This document shows, in pieces, positions 9,916 through 20,742 of a stretch of DNA of 60,000 nucleotides. A program made the position numbers and the translations under genes. Positions within the stretch are counted from its first letter, which is position 1, and each line of letters opens with the position of its first letter. The stretch is from Glandiceps talaboti (Eukaryota > Hemichordata > Enteropneusta > Spengelidae): the NCBI RefSeq assembly GCF_964340395.1, contig NC_135570.1, positions 1,829,001-1,889,000 of the forward strand, in the 5' to 3' direction. A model generated the notes under the pieces. It worked only from the letters and a program-made list of their open reading frames with translations. It searched no databases and had not been told where the DNA came from.

Positions 9916-10671
9916 CTGAAATAAACAGATTTTCCAAAGTCAAAAAAGAAGAAGATATTATCATGTTCACTGAGAATGATTGAATCACCTGTGTGTGTAT
10001 TTCACAGTATGAATGTTTCCAACTAAAATATTGACAAATATTGTTTTAAATTTGATGTCCATTAACTGTTCACCACTGGTTAAACATTACTAAAAAAATA
10101 AGATTTTAACATACTATTAGTAATTAATGTATTAGTCTTGTAAACCCATTAATCCAGTCTTCATAACACTAGTAAATATGTGATTTGGGAGAGTGAAATT
10201 AAGAAAAAATCCAAGAATGTACGGACTTAGAAATTAGGTATAGTTTGGGTGTGGAAGTCACACAACAACATTGCTAAGCAACAAACATGACTTTTTTGAC
10301 TATGCGACCAAAACCAACATCATGTGTATGTGTAAATACAGGTTTGCATGATACTATTTATGGCATAGTGCAGTTTGCATTTTATAGTGAGGTGGATAAC
10401 AGTGATTTTTGGCCAGAATTGTTGAGTTTGCACTTTAAGCTGTATTATGTTTAACTTATATGACTTGAGTCTGTAGCACTATTTGTCGATTGTCAGAACA
10501 AAAGAAAGAAAATATAAAGCGTTGATGATTAATTTATTATCGCCAAAATAGTCTCTATGTCCTGATACAGTACTGTGCAAAGTGGTAGAGACAATCACAT
10601 TGTGGGTTAAAATCGCCAAAAAAAAAAGAGATGAGAAGTTTTATCTTTCAGTTGGTCAACTTGCTGTTATG

Positions 10672-10803
10672 TAGTCTAAAAGGTCCAGGTGTTGGTCTGA
10701 TTTATGTAACCACTATAAAGTGGAAACTGTTGGTCCGATTTATGTAACCACTATAAAGTGGAAACTCTTGGTCTGATTTATGTAACCACTATAAAGTGGA
10801 AGG
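10672..10803. repeat. About 36-bp tandem repeat, 3 copies
   Basis: The unit is TGATTTATGTAACCACTATA followed by AAGTGGAAACTnTTGGTC. A related phrase, TTTATGTAACCACTTGGTG, recurs near 12772, suggesting a wider repeat family. Confidence 0.85.
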
Positions 10804-11431
10804 GATGTCTAGCCTGGATTGTTCAGGCTAACAGTTATGCAGCGATTAAAAATATATGATGTCTTCTAAGTCAGTGTTAGTTTAGATTGGATGAGTGGGT
10901 TTACATTGACTTTAATAGTTGTATAGTTTGTGGATCGTGGTACAAATCATGTTATGTCATTGTCTGTTAGTTTGCACCAGGTGTCAGAGATGTACGCCAC
11001 ATATGTTTCACAATTGCACTGAATGTCTGTGAATGTTTGCATCATTATAATACATGTCAATTTGTTACATTGTCTTGAGAGCACAGAAGTCATATGTTTA
11101 TCATGTGATAGACCAACATCACATATGCAGCACCACTTTACAACCAACCACTTCTGTGCCAATGTTTTTTATATAAAGTAAAACTTTCTAGATTTCTGTA
11201 ATTTTTTGCCACGTCTCAACTTGATTTTAGTGAAAATTTTCTGAAATGCCGTTTATTAGTCTATTTGTGTGAGATTTTGGGATAAAAAGGATTATAAAAA
11301 CAAGAAAATCCCAGAATTTTGATCACAGGATTTATGCAAGCTTTGCAGTAGGGAAAGGGCTAATACTGTACTGAATAATATTATGGGAAATATTGATGTA
11401 ATATAATAGCATTGAGAAGATCTTCCCTATA

Positions 11432-11754
11432 ATTTGCATACCATTTGTGAAATATATTGTGAATATTTACATATATTTGCATGACAATTATGCAAATAAC
11501 CTTGCTGCAAGTTTTCCAAATGTAGGGGAAATCATATTTTTTCTACACATGTAAAATGTACTGTATTTTTTATAAATTTGCATAAATTCACTTTGTAGTT
11601 TTCATGCAAATGAGCAAACAAGTCTTTTGCATATCATTTTTATACAGATTGTAGCAGTATTTTCTCTTACTCTCTTGTGAAATATATTATCATATTCCAA
11701 GTATTTACATAAATTTACATATGCAAATGACCTAATTAAGCATATCATTTGCAT
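11432..11754. promoter_or_regulatory. Octamer (ATGCAAAT) cluster
   Basis: Six perfect POU-type octamers in 323 bp: ATTTGCAT at 11432, 11475 and 11747, and ATGCAAAT at 11490, 11604 and 11721. The sequence between them is not a simple tandem repeat. Intronic location; enhancer function is inferred. Confidence 0.45.
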
Positions 11755-12154
11755 ACCATATGTAGTGAAAAATCATATGCATTGCTTGTCACTTGCATGT
11801 ATGATAATTTATTTTGAGTACCAGTTCATACAAGTAAACCAAAAAATTAGCAAAAAAACTCACAAAAAGACTCATTTAAAGTTAAAAACAATCCATCAAA
11901 AACCTTTCCCACGGAAATATAGAGTGTTACTGATTTGTTGTAGGAATTAAGATGTTTTGAGGGTGGATTTTAGGTTGCTATTGATAAGATTAAATGGAAA
12001 AGATAGATGTACAGTAGAAGTTAAAGGAATACTGACGGAGTGAACTACAAATGAAGTCTACCTGTACATACTGTCTACACAGCAGACATCACAAATAGTT
12101 ATTACTGTACAGATATTGAATATATTATTAATGTTATATTTCACTTTCCAGCAT

Positions 12155-12218
12155 TATCTATCTATGTATCCCATAATTATCTATGTATCCCATAATTATC
12201 TGTGTATCCCATAATTAT
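12155..12218. repeat. Short tandem repeat, about 21-bp unit, 3 copies
   Basis: The unit ATCTATGTATCCCATAATT is repeated three times, about 220 bp upstream of the exon at 12436. Confidence 0.85.
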
Positions 12219-12435
12219 CATTTTCATCAATTTAGTTCTTTTTCCCTAGATTGGTCTTTCTAGTCATTCCACAATCTTCAAAGAAAAAACTGTAATACGA
12301 TGTCACATGTCAAGAATTTCACCAGAAATCAGAATCATCAAATCCTATGTTTTATGTGTGTATTCTAGTCTATATTCTTTTTTTCTTCTCACTGTGTGTG
12401 TACGACATGTGTTACTTGGTTATCTCCATCCTAAG

Positions 12436-12549
12436 GTCAACTGCGGCAGAAATACAGAGTATACGTCCGGCTTTCAAATCCTCATCACAACCTGACCCCA
12501 ATGAAGTTATAGCAAGAGCTCTCAGTCAAAATCCAGACGCTACCAAAGA
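12436..12549 (+). CDS. Zasp52/LDB3-like: PDZ/LIM gene: linker cassette exon 2 (114 bp)
   Basis: Encodes residues 258-294, STAAEIQSIRPAFKSSSQ then PDPNEVIARALSQNPDATK. The acceptor is CCTAAG|G, preceded by a weak tract (TTCTCACTG...TTATCTCCATCC), and the donor is AAAGA|GTAGGT. The exon is phase 2-2. The second half contains D-P-N-E-x-I-x-x-A-L, which recurs in the exon at 17578 (SPDERITQALQAQGD). That suggests a short repeated helix-like motif within the linker. The function of the motif is unknown to me. Confidence 0.8.
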
Positions 12550-13346
12550 GTAGGTGTCCATGGTATTCAAATCTTTCATGAGCTAAACAAAAATATCTAC
12601 GCCTTCCTTGCTTTAAGTTGAATACATGATTTAGCCATTACCCCCTTTGCTTCAAAACTTCTGTGAACATTAACCAAGCTGCAAAAAAAAAAAAAATGAA
12701 TACACACGGTTCATAGGAACCTTCTATCAAACCATTCATACAGTTAGTCTGTAAGGTTCAGTCATTGGTCCATTTATGTAACCACTTGGTGTGAGCGTAA
12801 TATATAAGCGGAGAACATCTGTATCTTTCAAACTATCGTACAGTGTGTTCGGTTCAGAATCAATCATCAAAACCATGTATGGTGGTTCATTACATTGTAT
12901 GATAATTTCTAATGTGAGATCACATAAGGTTTTACATTCCAGTCACAATACAAATATGTTGATATACATTGTGTAAAATACTTAGTGACTGTGATTATCT
13001 CCTGTTATGCTCAATGCTGTCTGTTTTTTTTCTGGTTTTTTTTTTTTGCGGCTTGATTAATTTTCAGCATATTGTAATTTGTAAATTGTTTCAGAAATTG
13101 TTCTCCCTACCCAATTATTTGTACCACACTGGAAGAAAAGTTTTGAAACTATTTTGTTCACGTCAGAAAAATAAACTTTACTGATTTGTTGACAATTAAT
13201 TACATGAGCTCTTTTAACAACTAAACTTCAGTAATTTAAATTGAGATGTAGTCAATAAAGCATCCATTCTTACAATGAAATTTGATAAAACTTATTACAA
13301 CTATGAATTGGGTGCCTGTACTTACTTCTAGGTTTCTTATTGTATT

Positions 13347-13510
13347 CAGTCAGTCAGTCAGTCAGTCAGTCAGTCAGTGAGCCTAGTCAGTTAGTCAGTC
13401 AGTCAGTCAATCAGTCTGTTGGTCGGTCAGCCAGTCAGTCAGTCAGTCAGTGAGCCCAGTCAGTCAGTCAGTCAGTCAGTCAGTCAGTCAGTCAGTCAGT
13501 CAGTCAGTCA
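13347..13510. repeat. (CAGT)n microsatellite
   Basis: A tetranucleotide array with two similar GTGAGCC(T/C)AGT interruptions. It lies in the intron after cassette exon 2. Confidence 0.98.
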
Positions 13511-14429
13511 AAAATAAAAATGTAAAACAAAAGTTTAAAAAAAGTAAGTGCATATTGATGATACTATCCATTCATTATCAAATTTCAACATGCTGAATGG
13601 CAATTCAAATCCAAAGGAAACTTTGAACCATATATTTTAGTAAATTTCCTGAATTTCAGCAGTGAACAAGTTTTTAACTGTCAGTAATGAAACTGTAACA
13701 GGTTGAAATAATGATGGTAATCAGGCCTTCTTAAATGAAAATTATTATTATGGCACTTGTATTGAGAATTTTAGCGACAGAAAAAGTTAAATTTGAAACT
13801 TTATTGTCACTTGCTATCAAAATGTTGCATTCTTATCTGCTTTTTCTCTAGCTAGCCTCGCATAATCTATAAATGTACCAGTTTTCCAAAAGCTCATGGA
13901 TAGAAGAGTAGACAGCTCAAGCCCTTCAAATGACTTCAGAATGTTTGAATATTTTCTTTATTTTACATAGTATCAATTGTTTTGTTCACACGTTGTTGTA
14001 TCTCAGGTACTTCTAAGTTTATACATGCTATTCTTGTCACCAGACACCACTCTGGAATTATTCATAAAAATTGTTGTTTCATAAATGGCTCAAGTCTTCC
14101 TTTTATAAAATAACACAGAAAATAACAAAACTTTCCATTGTGCAATGCTAAAAATGTTATATCAAATACTATACTGTACTATATCCAATGTAGAATGTAC
14201 TATATCAAATATAATAAGACAAAAAACAAAATAAATGTAATGAGACAAAAACCAAAATAAATCTAATATCAGAAGAAATATCACTTGTATAAAACATCCA
14301 AGAAGTCAACCATAGCCTGACAGCAATTTCTCAAAGTGAAAAGTTGTTGTCTGTTAGATACGTTTGCACTTACTGGTACTATGACTTCAAACCTACCTGA
14401 ATTATTGTTCTGAAAGCCTTTCCATGGCC

Positions 14430-14625
14430 ATGTGAATTAGACTGTGAAGTCTTCAAACAAGCTCTATACCCATTCAAATCTGCCCATGCTGTTTAACCAT
14501 ATGAATTTGACTGCTTCCAGTGAGCTCTATGCCCAGTAAATTCTACCTACTGTCTCTGACCATGTGAATTTGACCTCTTCTAGCAACCTCTATCATGCCA
14601 AGTTAAATCTGTCCACTGTCATAAC
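14430..14625. repeat. Diverged tandem repeat of about 72 bp, 3 copies
   Basis: Each copy reads roughly CCATGTGAATT(T/A)GAC, then a CTTC-rich stretch, an AGCTCTAT-like phrase and AAATCTGCC. It ends about 85 bp before the exon at 14711. Confidence 0.7.
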
Positions 14626-14710
14626 TGCCAAAAGTGACTTTGCCTTCTCCATATTTTCATTTCACTTTGGTGTTTGTGTCCTCTAACGTGACTTCTTCCA
14701 CTCTGATTAG

Positions 14711-14809
14711 CATTCATGGCATCAAACCAATATTCACGCAAACACAGACAGCATCAAGTTTGGATTCACGTAGTCCACTTAGCAGTCCAGCAGGATCCTT
14801 CGACTCAGG
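14711..14809 (+). CDS. Zasp52/LDB3-like: PDZ/LIM gene: linker cassette exon 3 (99 bp)
   Basis: Encodes residues 296-327, IHGIKPIFTQTQTASSLDSR followed by SPLSSPAGSFDS. It is Ser/Thr/Gln-rich with SP dipeptides that could be proline-directed phosphorylation sites (inference). The acceptor is CTCTGATTAG|C and the donor is TCAGG|GTAAAA. The exon is phase 2-2. The junction codon from cassette 2 is GA|C, Asp. No domain is recognised. Confidence 0.77.
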
Positions 14810-15037
14810 GTAAAAATGGCTTCCTTATCATTCATGTGTATACACGTACTTAGATGACTAATCCAGCATGGTTTGGACAGCAACAAATTTACCGTCTACA
14901 ATTAACTATAAAACAGGGAGTCTATGTTATTTATTGTTGTTTACATTTCCTCCTGTATGTTTTGTATTTGTACTTTGTGTTATGTTTGACCTCAAAAAAT
15001 GAATATTAAAACAATATGTCTATGATATAGAAACTGT

Positions 15038-15215
15038 AGGACAGACTCATTTGCAATTAGAAACCCCACATCAGAGTTTAACTCATTTGCAGTTGAAAAC
15101 CCCACATCAGAGTTAAGTCATTTGCAGTTAGAAACCCCACATCGGAGTTAAGTCATATGGATATAGAACCCCTACATCAGAGTTTAACTCATTTGCATAT
15201 AGAAACCCTGTCAGC
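15038..15215. repeat. About 35-bp tandem repeat, 5 copies
   Basis: The unit is roughly CATTTGCAGTTAGAAACCCC followed by ACATCAGAGTTTAACT. Later copies change to CATTTGCATATAG. Confidence 0.85.
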
Positions 15216-16404
15216 TATTTGCATATAGGAACTGTACAGTCTCAAGTTAACAATACTGTATCAGAGATTGGATATTTATTTCTAAGAATGACTCATCTCA
15301 CAAATGTTATTATCCATTTTATTTGAGTAAAAATGTCAACTAGTTAAAGACAATATAACAAGAATGCATTTGAATCATGTAAAAGGATAGAATTGTTGAC
15401 ATATTATCAGAAGTCAAGTTTTTGTTAGTCTAAAACACCATTTCTTGAGCCACGACTACAAGCAGCTGTTGTTAAAGGAAAATTGAAGTCTGTGAGAGAA
15501 CAAATCAAAATTGAGAAAGAGGAATAACTCAGATTTTAATTTGAGATGTGATGATTAAATGTCTGATAAATTTCTGTCACACTTGAGTATCAAGAAAGGA
15601 AAAGAAGATAAACACATTCTACAGGTAAAAAAAACCCGATCTTGTCATCAGCAGGCGCTCAATCCTTCTGTTTGCTTTCATTCCATACCACTTCTCTGCT
15701 TTCTTCTGTTCTGTATACACACTCTATTCTCATCATGAATCTTTTATCAAAGTGACCAAACCTGATATCTATATTACAACAATTGTGATTTGTCATCTGA
15801 ACACCTTCATCTCAAGATTCTATGATATCAACCAATCACTCAACAGATATTATAGACTGTTAGATACTTTGTGTTGTTCAGCCCGATGAGTGGTGCTGAC
15901 TGATAGCGTGGCACAAATGTCTATATCTTGCAGACTACAGCTATTAGGATGTGAGGAAGTAGTGAAGTCAAAAACGAATTGATAGATGTGAAAAACAGTT
16001 AATTTTTCCTGGTGTTAACATTAGATATTACATGGATAAAACATAGCAATATTGTTAGATTTTGGTTTAGTTCAGGCAAGTTTTCAAGAATATACATCAA
16101 AAATAGGGGAATAAGTTATAAAAAATTTTAATTTGCGTACATCAGAAAAACTCATCCATTATTCAAAATTTAAAGTTACATACAACATAGTTTTGAGTTG
16201 TCTCTTTATTTTACAAATCACTTTTATTGAATGTATCCATTTGTTGTCAGCAATCCAAGTGTTTATGTCTTAATATTTAATTCATTTGTTATGTTCTTGT
16301 GTCTATGGTTACATAATTTGTGCTGCCATGTTCATAAGTCCATTGTTGTGATTGTACAAGTTTTCTTATTCAGCATGTTGCTGTCCATTCATCAATAAAT
16401 GTAG

Positions 16405-16690
16405 CAAATATACCATATTTGGAATGTTGCTGCCCATATATGGATGATCATAGAAAACATCCACATTTGGAATTATGCTGCCCATATATGGATAATCTTA
16501 GTGAGGTCTTTCCTATATTTGGAATGCTACTACCCATATATAGATAATCTTAATGAAGTCCTTTCCATATTTGGAATGCTACTGTCCATATATGGGTGAT
16601 CCTTGAAGCTTCCCATATTTGGAATGGTACTCTCCATAGTAAAAAGTTTTCCTTTTTAGGAATGTTTGTTTCCATATATAGATAAACATA
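16405..16690. promoter_or_regulatory. Tandem CArG-box plus MCAT array (candidate muscle enhancer)
   Basis: Five diverged copies of a 50-60-bp unit. Perfect CC(A/T)6GG boxes start at 16413 and 16565 (CCATATTTGG), 16434, 16482 and 16586 (CCATATATGG), and 16613 (CCATATTTGG). One-mismatch versions fill most other slots. The CCATATTTGG box runs directly into GGAATG, the complement of the TEAD/MCAT core CATTCC. SRF and TEAD are established regulators of sarcomeric genes. The location in an intron of a Z-disc-type gene makes an enhancer role plausible, but this is inferred. Confidence 0.55.
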
Positions 16691-17577
16691 TTGCAGTAAA
16701 GCTTTGCATCCCTGGTAAAATGTAATAGCATGTCCAGATCTGAAATACAAATTTAGATTTTATTTTGAAAACTGTTGTAAAATCCTATTTCTGGACCATG
16801 ACAAAGTTTTCAGATCAACACTGCATGTAATTTTAACCACAAAAATTAGAAGAAAGTACAAATTTGACAAATTCTTGGCCAGAATATTTTATTTTTTTGC
16901 CATTTGAAAGTATTGTCTTGCACTCCTGCTATTTTAGATACCACTCGCCGGACGTGTGCTTTCTAAAAGCTACAGTGGATTTAAAAATACCGTTCATTGG
17001 TTCTAATTGATATAACCACACAGAAATTAATAAGAAACTGCATATGCTACTCTTTTGATAGCAAGGTCACAATTTATTATTACTACAAGTAATCTGAATG
17101 AAATAAACCATTTAAATGTACTGCAACATGATGTTTGATGTCTGCATTTGATGTCTATGCCACGGTGGTATGTAAAGTTATTTCATTTACACAAATGTCA
17201 CAAGAAACTGTATTCATTCAATTTTGCCATCTTAAAGTGTAGCATGCGTAGTTTCTTATTGGTTTTTGCATGGTTGTATCCAACAGAGCCAATGAACAGT
17301 ATTTTGAAATCTGCTGTAGTAATGAAAATAACTAATAACAGTGTGACCAGTAACAGTTGTGAATATTTCTTCATCATGTTGATATAATATGCATGTTATG
17401 TCCAAGACCCCTACTTCCCAACTTGTGTGATATTATTATTTTTTTTCAATTTAGCTTTGTACTTTAAAACAAACCCAGCCCCCCAATTTGACATTACTTG
17501 AACTAGCTGACTTTCCTGTAATACACCTGCTTGCTTACTGTTGCATGTTCTTCCTGTTTGTTTGTTTGTGCTATCAG

Positions 17578-17646
17578 GTTGTCAACTCCACTAAGCCCAG
17601 ATGAAAGGATAACCCAGGCCCTTCAAGCCCAGGGTGACATTGTAGT
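17578..17646 (+). CDS. Zasp52/LDB3-like: PDZ/LIM gene: linker cassette exon 4 (69 bp)
   Basis: Encodes residues 329-350, LSTPLSPDERITQALQAQGD followed by IV. The acceptor is TGTGCTATCAG|G after a T-rich tract and the donor is GTAGT|GTAAGC. The exon is phase 2-2 and 23 codons long. The core D-E-x-I-x-x-A-L matches cassette 2, which supports a repeated linker motif and raises confidence in both exons. Confidence 0.8.
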
Positions 17647-18468
17647 GTAAGCAGCAAAAGTGACAACATAAATATCATAAAATGTATCGTCCACATTTTA
17701 TGTCTCATGAAATCACGTCATTGTTGCGCTTTCACTCTTAAATAACGCTTTCAAATTGTCAAAATCTGTAACAAAATTTCATCCTATGTGCAAACCTAAA
17801 GTGTAAAAACATATCACAAACATTTTGTCTTTTCTGTCCCTGTAGACCAACCCTCTCACCCCTGTGAACCTGAAATTTTGGTATATTCTCATTCTTTTGA
17901 GTGATAATACAGACTGTTTTAGAGGTAAAGAGGGGTGAATGGGTTGTTTAGGATGTGTTCGGTATTTCTCTCATTCATATATGTATACCAACATTCTCCT
18001 GTAGTGTATCCATTTTGTTTTCAAATAATATATCTTTGAAAGATTTAACATTTCTAAGGTAACAGTGTAGCTGATATTCTCTGTTCCTTTCATCATCTTT
18101 TCACCCATTTTGTAAATAACCAGTTTATTGAGTGCATGGCATTTAGGTCGTACTATAAAATGGGCAAAATACTATATCTAACACCATGATGTCATATTAA
18201 GGGTGCATAGTCCAGAAATGTGGCCTTCTTTCATTGGATGTTGTAGTTTTCATTAAAAAGTGATTTCAGAGTTTTTGTTAAAGTTTGGGAACACTGGTGA
18301 ATGAGAGGCAAAATCCTTGTAAAATTTGCTAACATTCCTAGTCTGTTTTACGGCACAAGTAAGATATCCATGGAAACCTGGAAATTTCTGGATTAAAGCT
18401 CTTTAATAATAGCATGATGTAATGATATCTTTTCTTATCTATATTTTTCTTTAATTTTTCTCTTTTAG

Positions 18469-18484
18469 TCCTGCCAGTTTATAA
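18469..18484 (+). other. Candidate alternative terminal exon (VPASL-stop)
   Basis: There is a strong pyrimidine tract and acceptor (TTTTTCTCTTTTAG) at 18468. From the phase-2 donor at 17646 it would read GT|T CCT GCC AGT TTA TAA. AATAAA follows at 18510-18515. A short alternative 3' end is possible. No coding conservation can be judged from five residues. Confidence 0.25.
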
Positions 18485-18675
18485 TACTCACTTCATTTTA
18501 TTTCTTTTTAATAAATCATGTTCTTGTCTTCTATGTTTACTTTGGAATTGTGTGGCAGATCAGTAGATCTATCAGGAACAATTTTGGACTTCCAACTCAA
18601 AAAATTAAATGCTGTCTGATCATTTTGGAAAAACATTTGCGTAATGCCCTTCCCCTCCCCATCACCAAAAAAAAA

Positions 18676-18687
18676 GGGGGGGGGGGG
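18676..18687. repeat. Poly-G run
   Basis: Twelve consecutive G preceded by nine A. Confidence 0.95.
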
Positions 18688-19327
18688 TTACACAAATTTG
18701 AAACATTTAGACAGTTTTATAGTCAGTTTTGAGCAGTAAGTTTTAGATGTTCCTTCGTTCCTTCTTTCTTTGTCAAGGTACTTTACTGAATGATCCAGAC
18801 TTTACCGACTCCAAATAGTGAAGGCATCACATAAAATGTTATGCCACACAAATTTAGGACTTCAATAAATATGTATATCCTTGCTTACTTCTGACTTGTC
18901 TAAATTATTTGAGAACAAGAAAATGCTTAACTTTCTAAAAAAAAAATATGACACAATATGGAAGAATTTATGCACTTTCAACAAACCTTTTTTGAGATTC
19001 TAGCTGACTGTACCAATAATAGTGAGATATACATATTGAGAAGTGACGTAAAAAAACTGTTCTCAAACAGTTTCCTGTGTTGGTTGAAACTAATGCCTGA
19101 AAATAGGAACATCAGTGTCCAACTTTTTTTTAATTTTTGAACTGTGAGGGCAGGCTGTTGGTACAACAATTTCAAAACTGAAGTGATGGATTTACTATAC
19201 TGGAATGCCGCACAATATTCAAAGCTAATGTCTTCTTTCCTTTCTAGTGAACATTCATTGCATTTCTGTATTTGTGCATTTTTTCTCATCCTGCATCTCT
19301 ATGCTTTTTCTGTTTCTGCTTCTCTAG

Positions 19328-19381
19328 CTCTGGAGGTGTAAAAGTTACTTTTGAACCAACTGATACACGGAAATCCTATAG
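19328..19381 (+). CDS. Zasp52/LDB3-like: PDZ/LIM gene: linker cassette exon 5 (54 bp)
   Basis: Encodes residues 352-368, SGGVKVTFEPTDTRKSY, with a split last codon. The acceptor is TTCTGCTTCTCTAG|C, a good pyrimidine tract, and the donor is CTATAG|GTAACT. The exon is phase 2-2. It can join the exon at 23048 (AG|T, Ser) or the nearby alternative terminal exon at 19662 (AG|G, Arg). Confidence 0.78.
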
Positions 19382-19661
19382 GTAACTTTCTTGTAAGCGT
19401 ACATTTGCCACTGCAGTTCTGGTTGTAACACATAAAAACAAAAGGAATGTTATACGAAATATCTGGTCGTAGAGGGCGCTGTCATCCAAACTTCGATAGA
19501 TGCCACTGTGTGAACAAAAATGTTATGTAGTCTATTAGACAACTATTGTGTGTTTATAAAAAAAAGTTTGTGTTCAAAAAATGTATGTGTAGTGTTATTT
19601 TCTTAGACAAAAAAAAGAGAATAACTTGTACCATTTTATATGTGTTCACTTTCTGTTTTAG

Positions 19662-19689
19662 GTTTAAGTTTGATATGCGTTTTAACTAA
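19662..19689 (+). CDS. Zasp52/LDB3-like: Candidate alternative terminal exon (FKFDMRFN-stop)
   Basis: The acceptor TTTCTGTTTTAG|G lies only 280 bp after the donor at 19381. It is in frame for the phase-2 junction: AG|G gives Arg, then FKFDMRFN and TAA at 19687-19689. Joined to cassette 5 the end would read DTRKSYRFKFDMRFN. The good acceptor, correct frame and charged-aromatic ending suggest an isoform that stops after LIM1 plus the linker and lacks LIM2-4. AATAAA hexamers occur further downstream (near 20115 and 20222). There is no proof of use. Confidence 0.45.
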
Positions 19690-19717
19690 CAGCACCCAGT
19701 GTTCATTGGCTGCTAAG

Positions 19718-19894
19718 CGGTCAAAGGTCAATGTATAAAGCTGCAATGATGATTGGCTGCTGACAAGTTAATATCACAACTGCAATGGCATATAATGAAA
19801 TTTATTAACCTGTTACAAAATTGTTTCTAGGACTTCCTGCTGAACAGAATCATTAAAATACTTAGCAGCCCTTCAGGTCAAAGGTCATAGGTCA
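19718..19894 (+). promoter_or_regulatory. DR1-type nuclear receptor half-site repeats
   Basis: CGGTCA-A-AGGTCA lies at 19718-19730. A perfect triple, AGGTCA-A-AGGTCA-T-AGGTCA, lies at 19875-19894. DR1 elements are the established binding form for HNF4, RXR and COUP-TF dimers. Both lie downstream of the candidate terminal exon at 19662. Confidence 0.5.
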
Positions 19895-20273
19895 TGTCAT
19901 CCTTACTAAGCATGAACATTTTGAACATGCTAACATACATTTGTAAGGCAAAGTCAAATGTTTTTTGATGTACATTTATTGTGGTATATAAGCGAAAAAG
20001 TTTTGTACACAAATATTGAGGTCCAATATATTGCTATAGTTACTGACATTGTTATGATCAATGGTTGCCAAAGTCTGCAAATTTGCAGAAAACTTTGAAA
20101 ATTTCCCAACAAAATAAAGATTTGCAGTCTTTTCTTTTGATGTAAATATATTGACATGTTTCAGTTGTGTTTGTGAATTATGATCAATTTGGATTTATGG
20201 AATTCCGGTTAAAATTTCATAAATAAATTTGATGCTTTACTTTCTGATTAGACAATCAGCCCAACTTTTATAT

Positions 20274-20292
20274 GGGGGGGGGGGGGGGGGGG
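20274..20292. repeat. Poly-G run (19 G)
   Basis: Nineteen consecutive G, followed by further G-rich sequence to about 20318. Confidence 0.97.
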
Positions 20293-20598
20293 CTAGTCTT
20301 AGAAGGGAGGAGGGGGGTAGTCTTATAAGAAGTTGATAGCTTGATTAGCTACTATGGTGTGACAGTAACAATACAGTGTTTTTTTTACTCCGCCTAGTTA
20401 AAGTGGTAACTTCTAATGTTTAAAACTGTAATGTCACTAATTTTCACCAAAAAAAATACTCTCATCATTTAGTCAAGATTATGCTCCTTCTAAGTGAAAT
20501 GTACAACAAAAATAAAAGACAAATTGTTGAAAAGAGCAAATCTTTAAATAAAATGTGTTATTTGAAATCTTTAATAAGAGGACAAAAGATATCAATTT

Positions 20599-20742
20599 TA
20601 TTTTTATTCAAAATGGCTGCCACCATATTTTTATTCAAAATGGCTGCCACCATATTTTTATTCAAAATGGCTGCCACCATATTTTTATTCAAAATGGCTG
20701 CCACCATATTTTATTCAAAATGGCTGCCACCATATTTATACA
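20599..20742. repeat. 27-bp tandem repeat with YY1-like core, 5 copies
   Basis: The core CAAAATGGCTGCCACCAT begins at 20609, 20636, 20663, 20690 and 20716. Copies are almost identical. AAAATGGCTGCC resembles a YY1 site (AAnATGGCnGC). The unit has no stop in two + frames, which explains the open frames over it. Confidence 0.93.

Noticed and set aside
15652-15888. Open stretch of about 78 codons after TCATCAGCAG in the phase used by the linker exons
   Set aside because: The acceptor is weak, the peptide is hydrophobic and Tyr/Ile/Cys-rich unlike the linker, and it runs to a stop with no donor. A chance opening is more likely.
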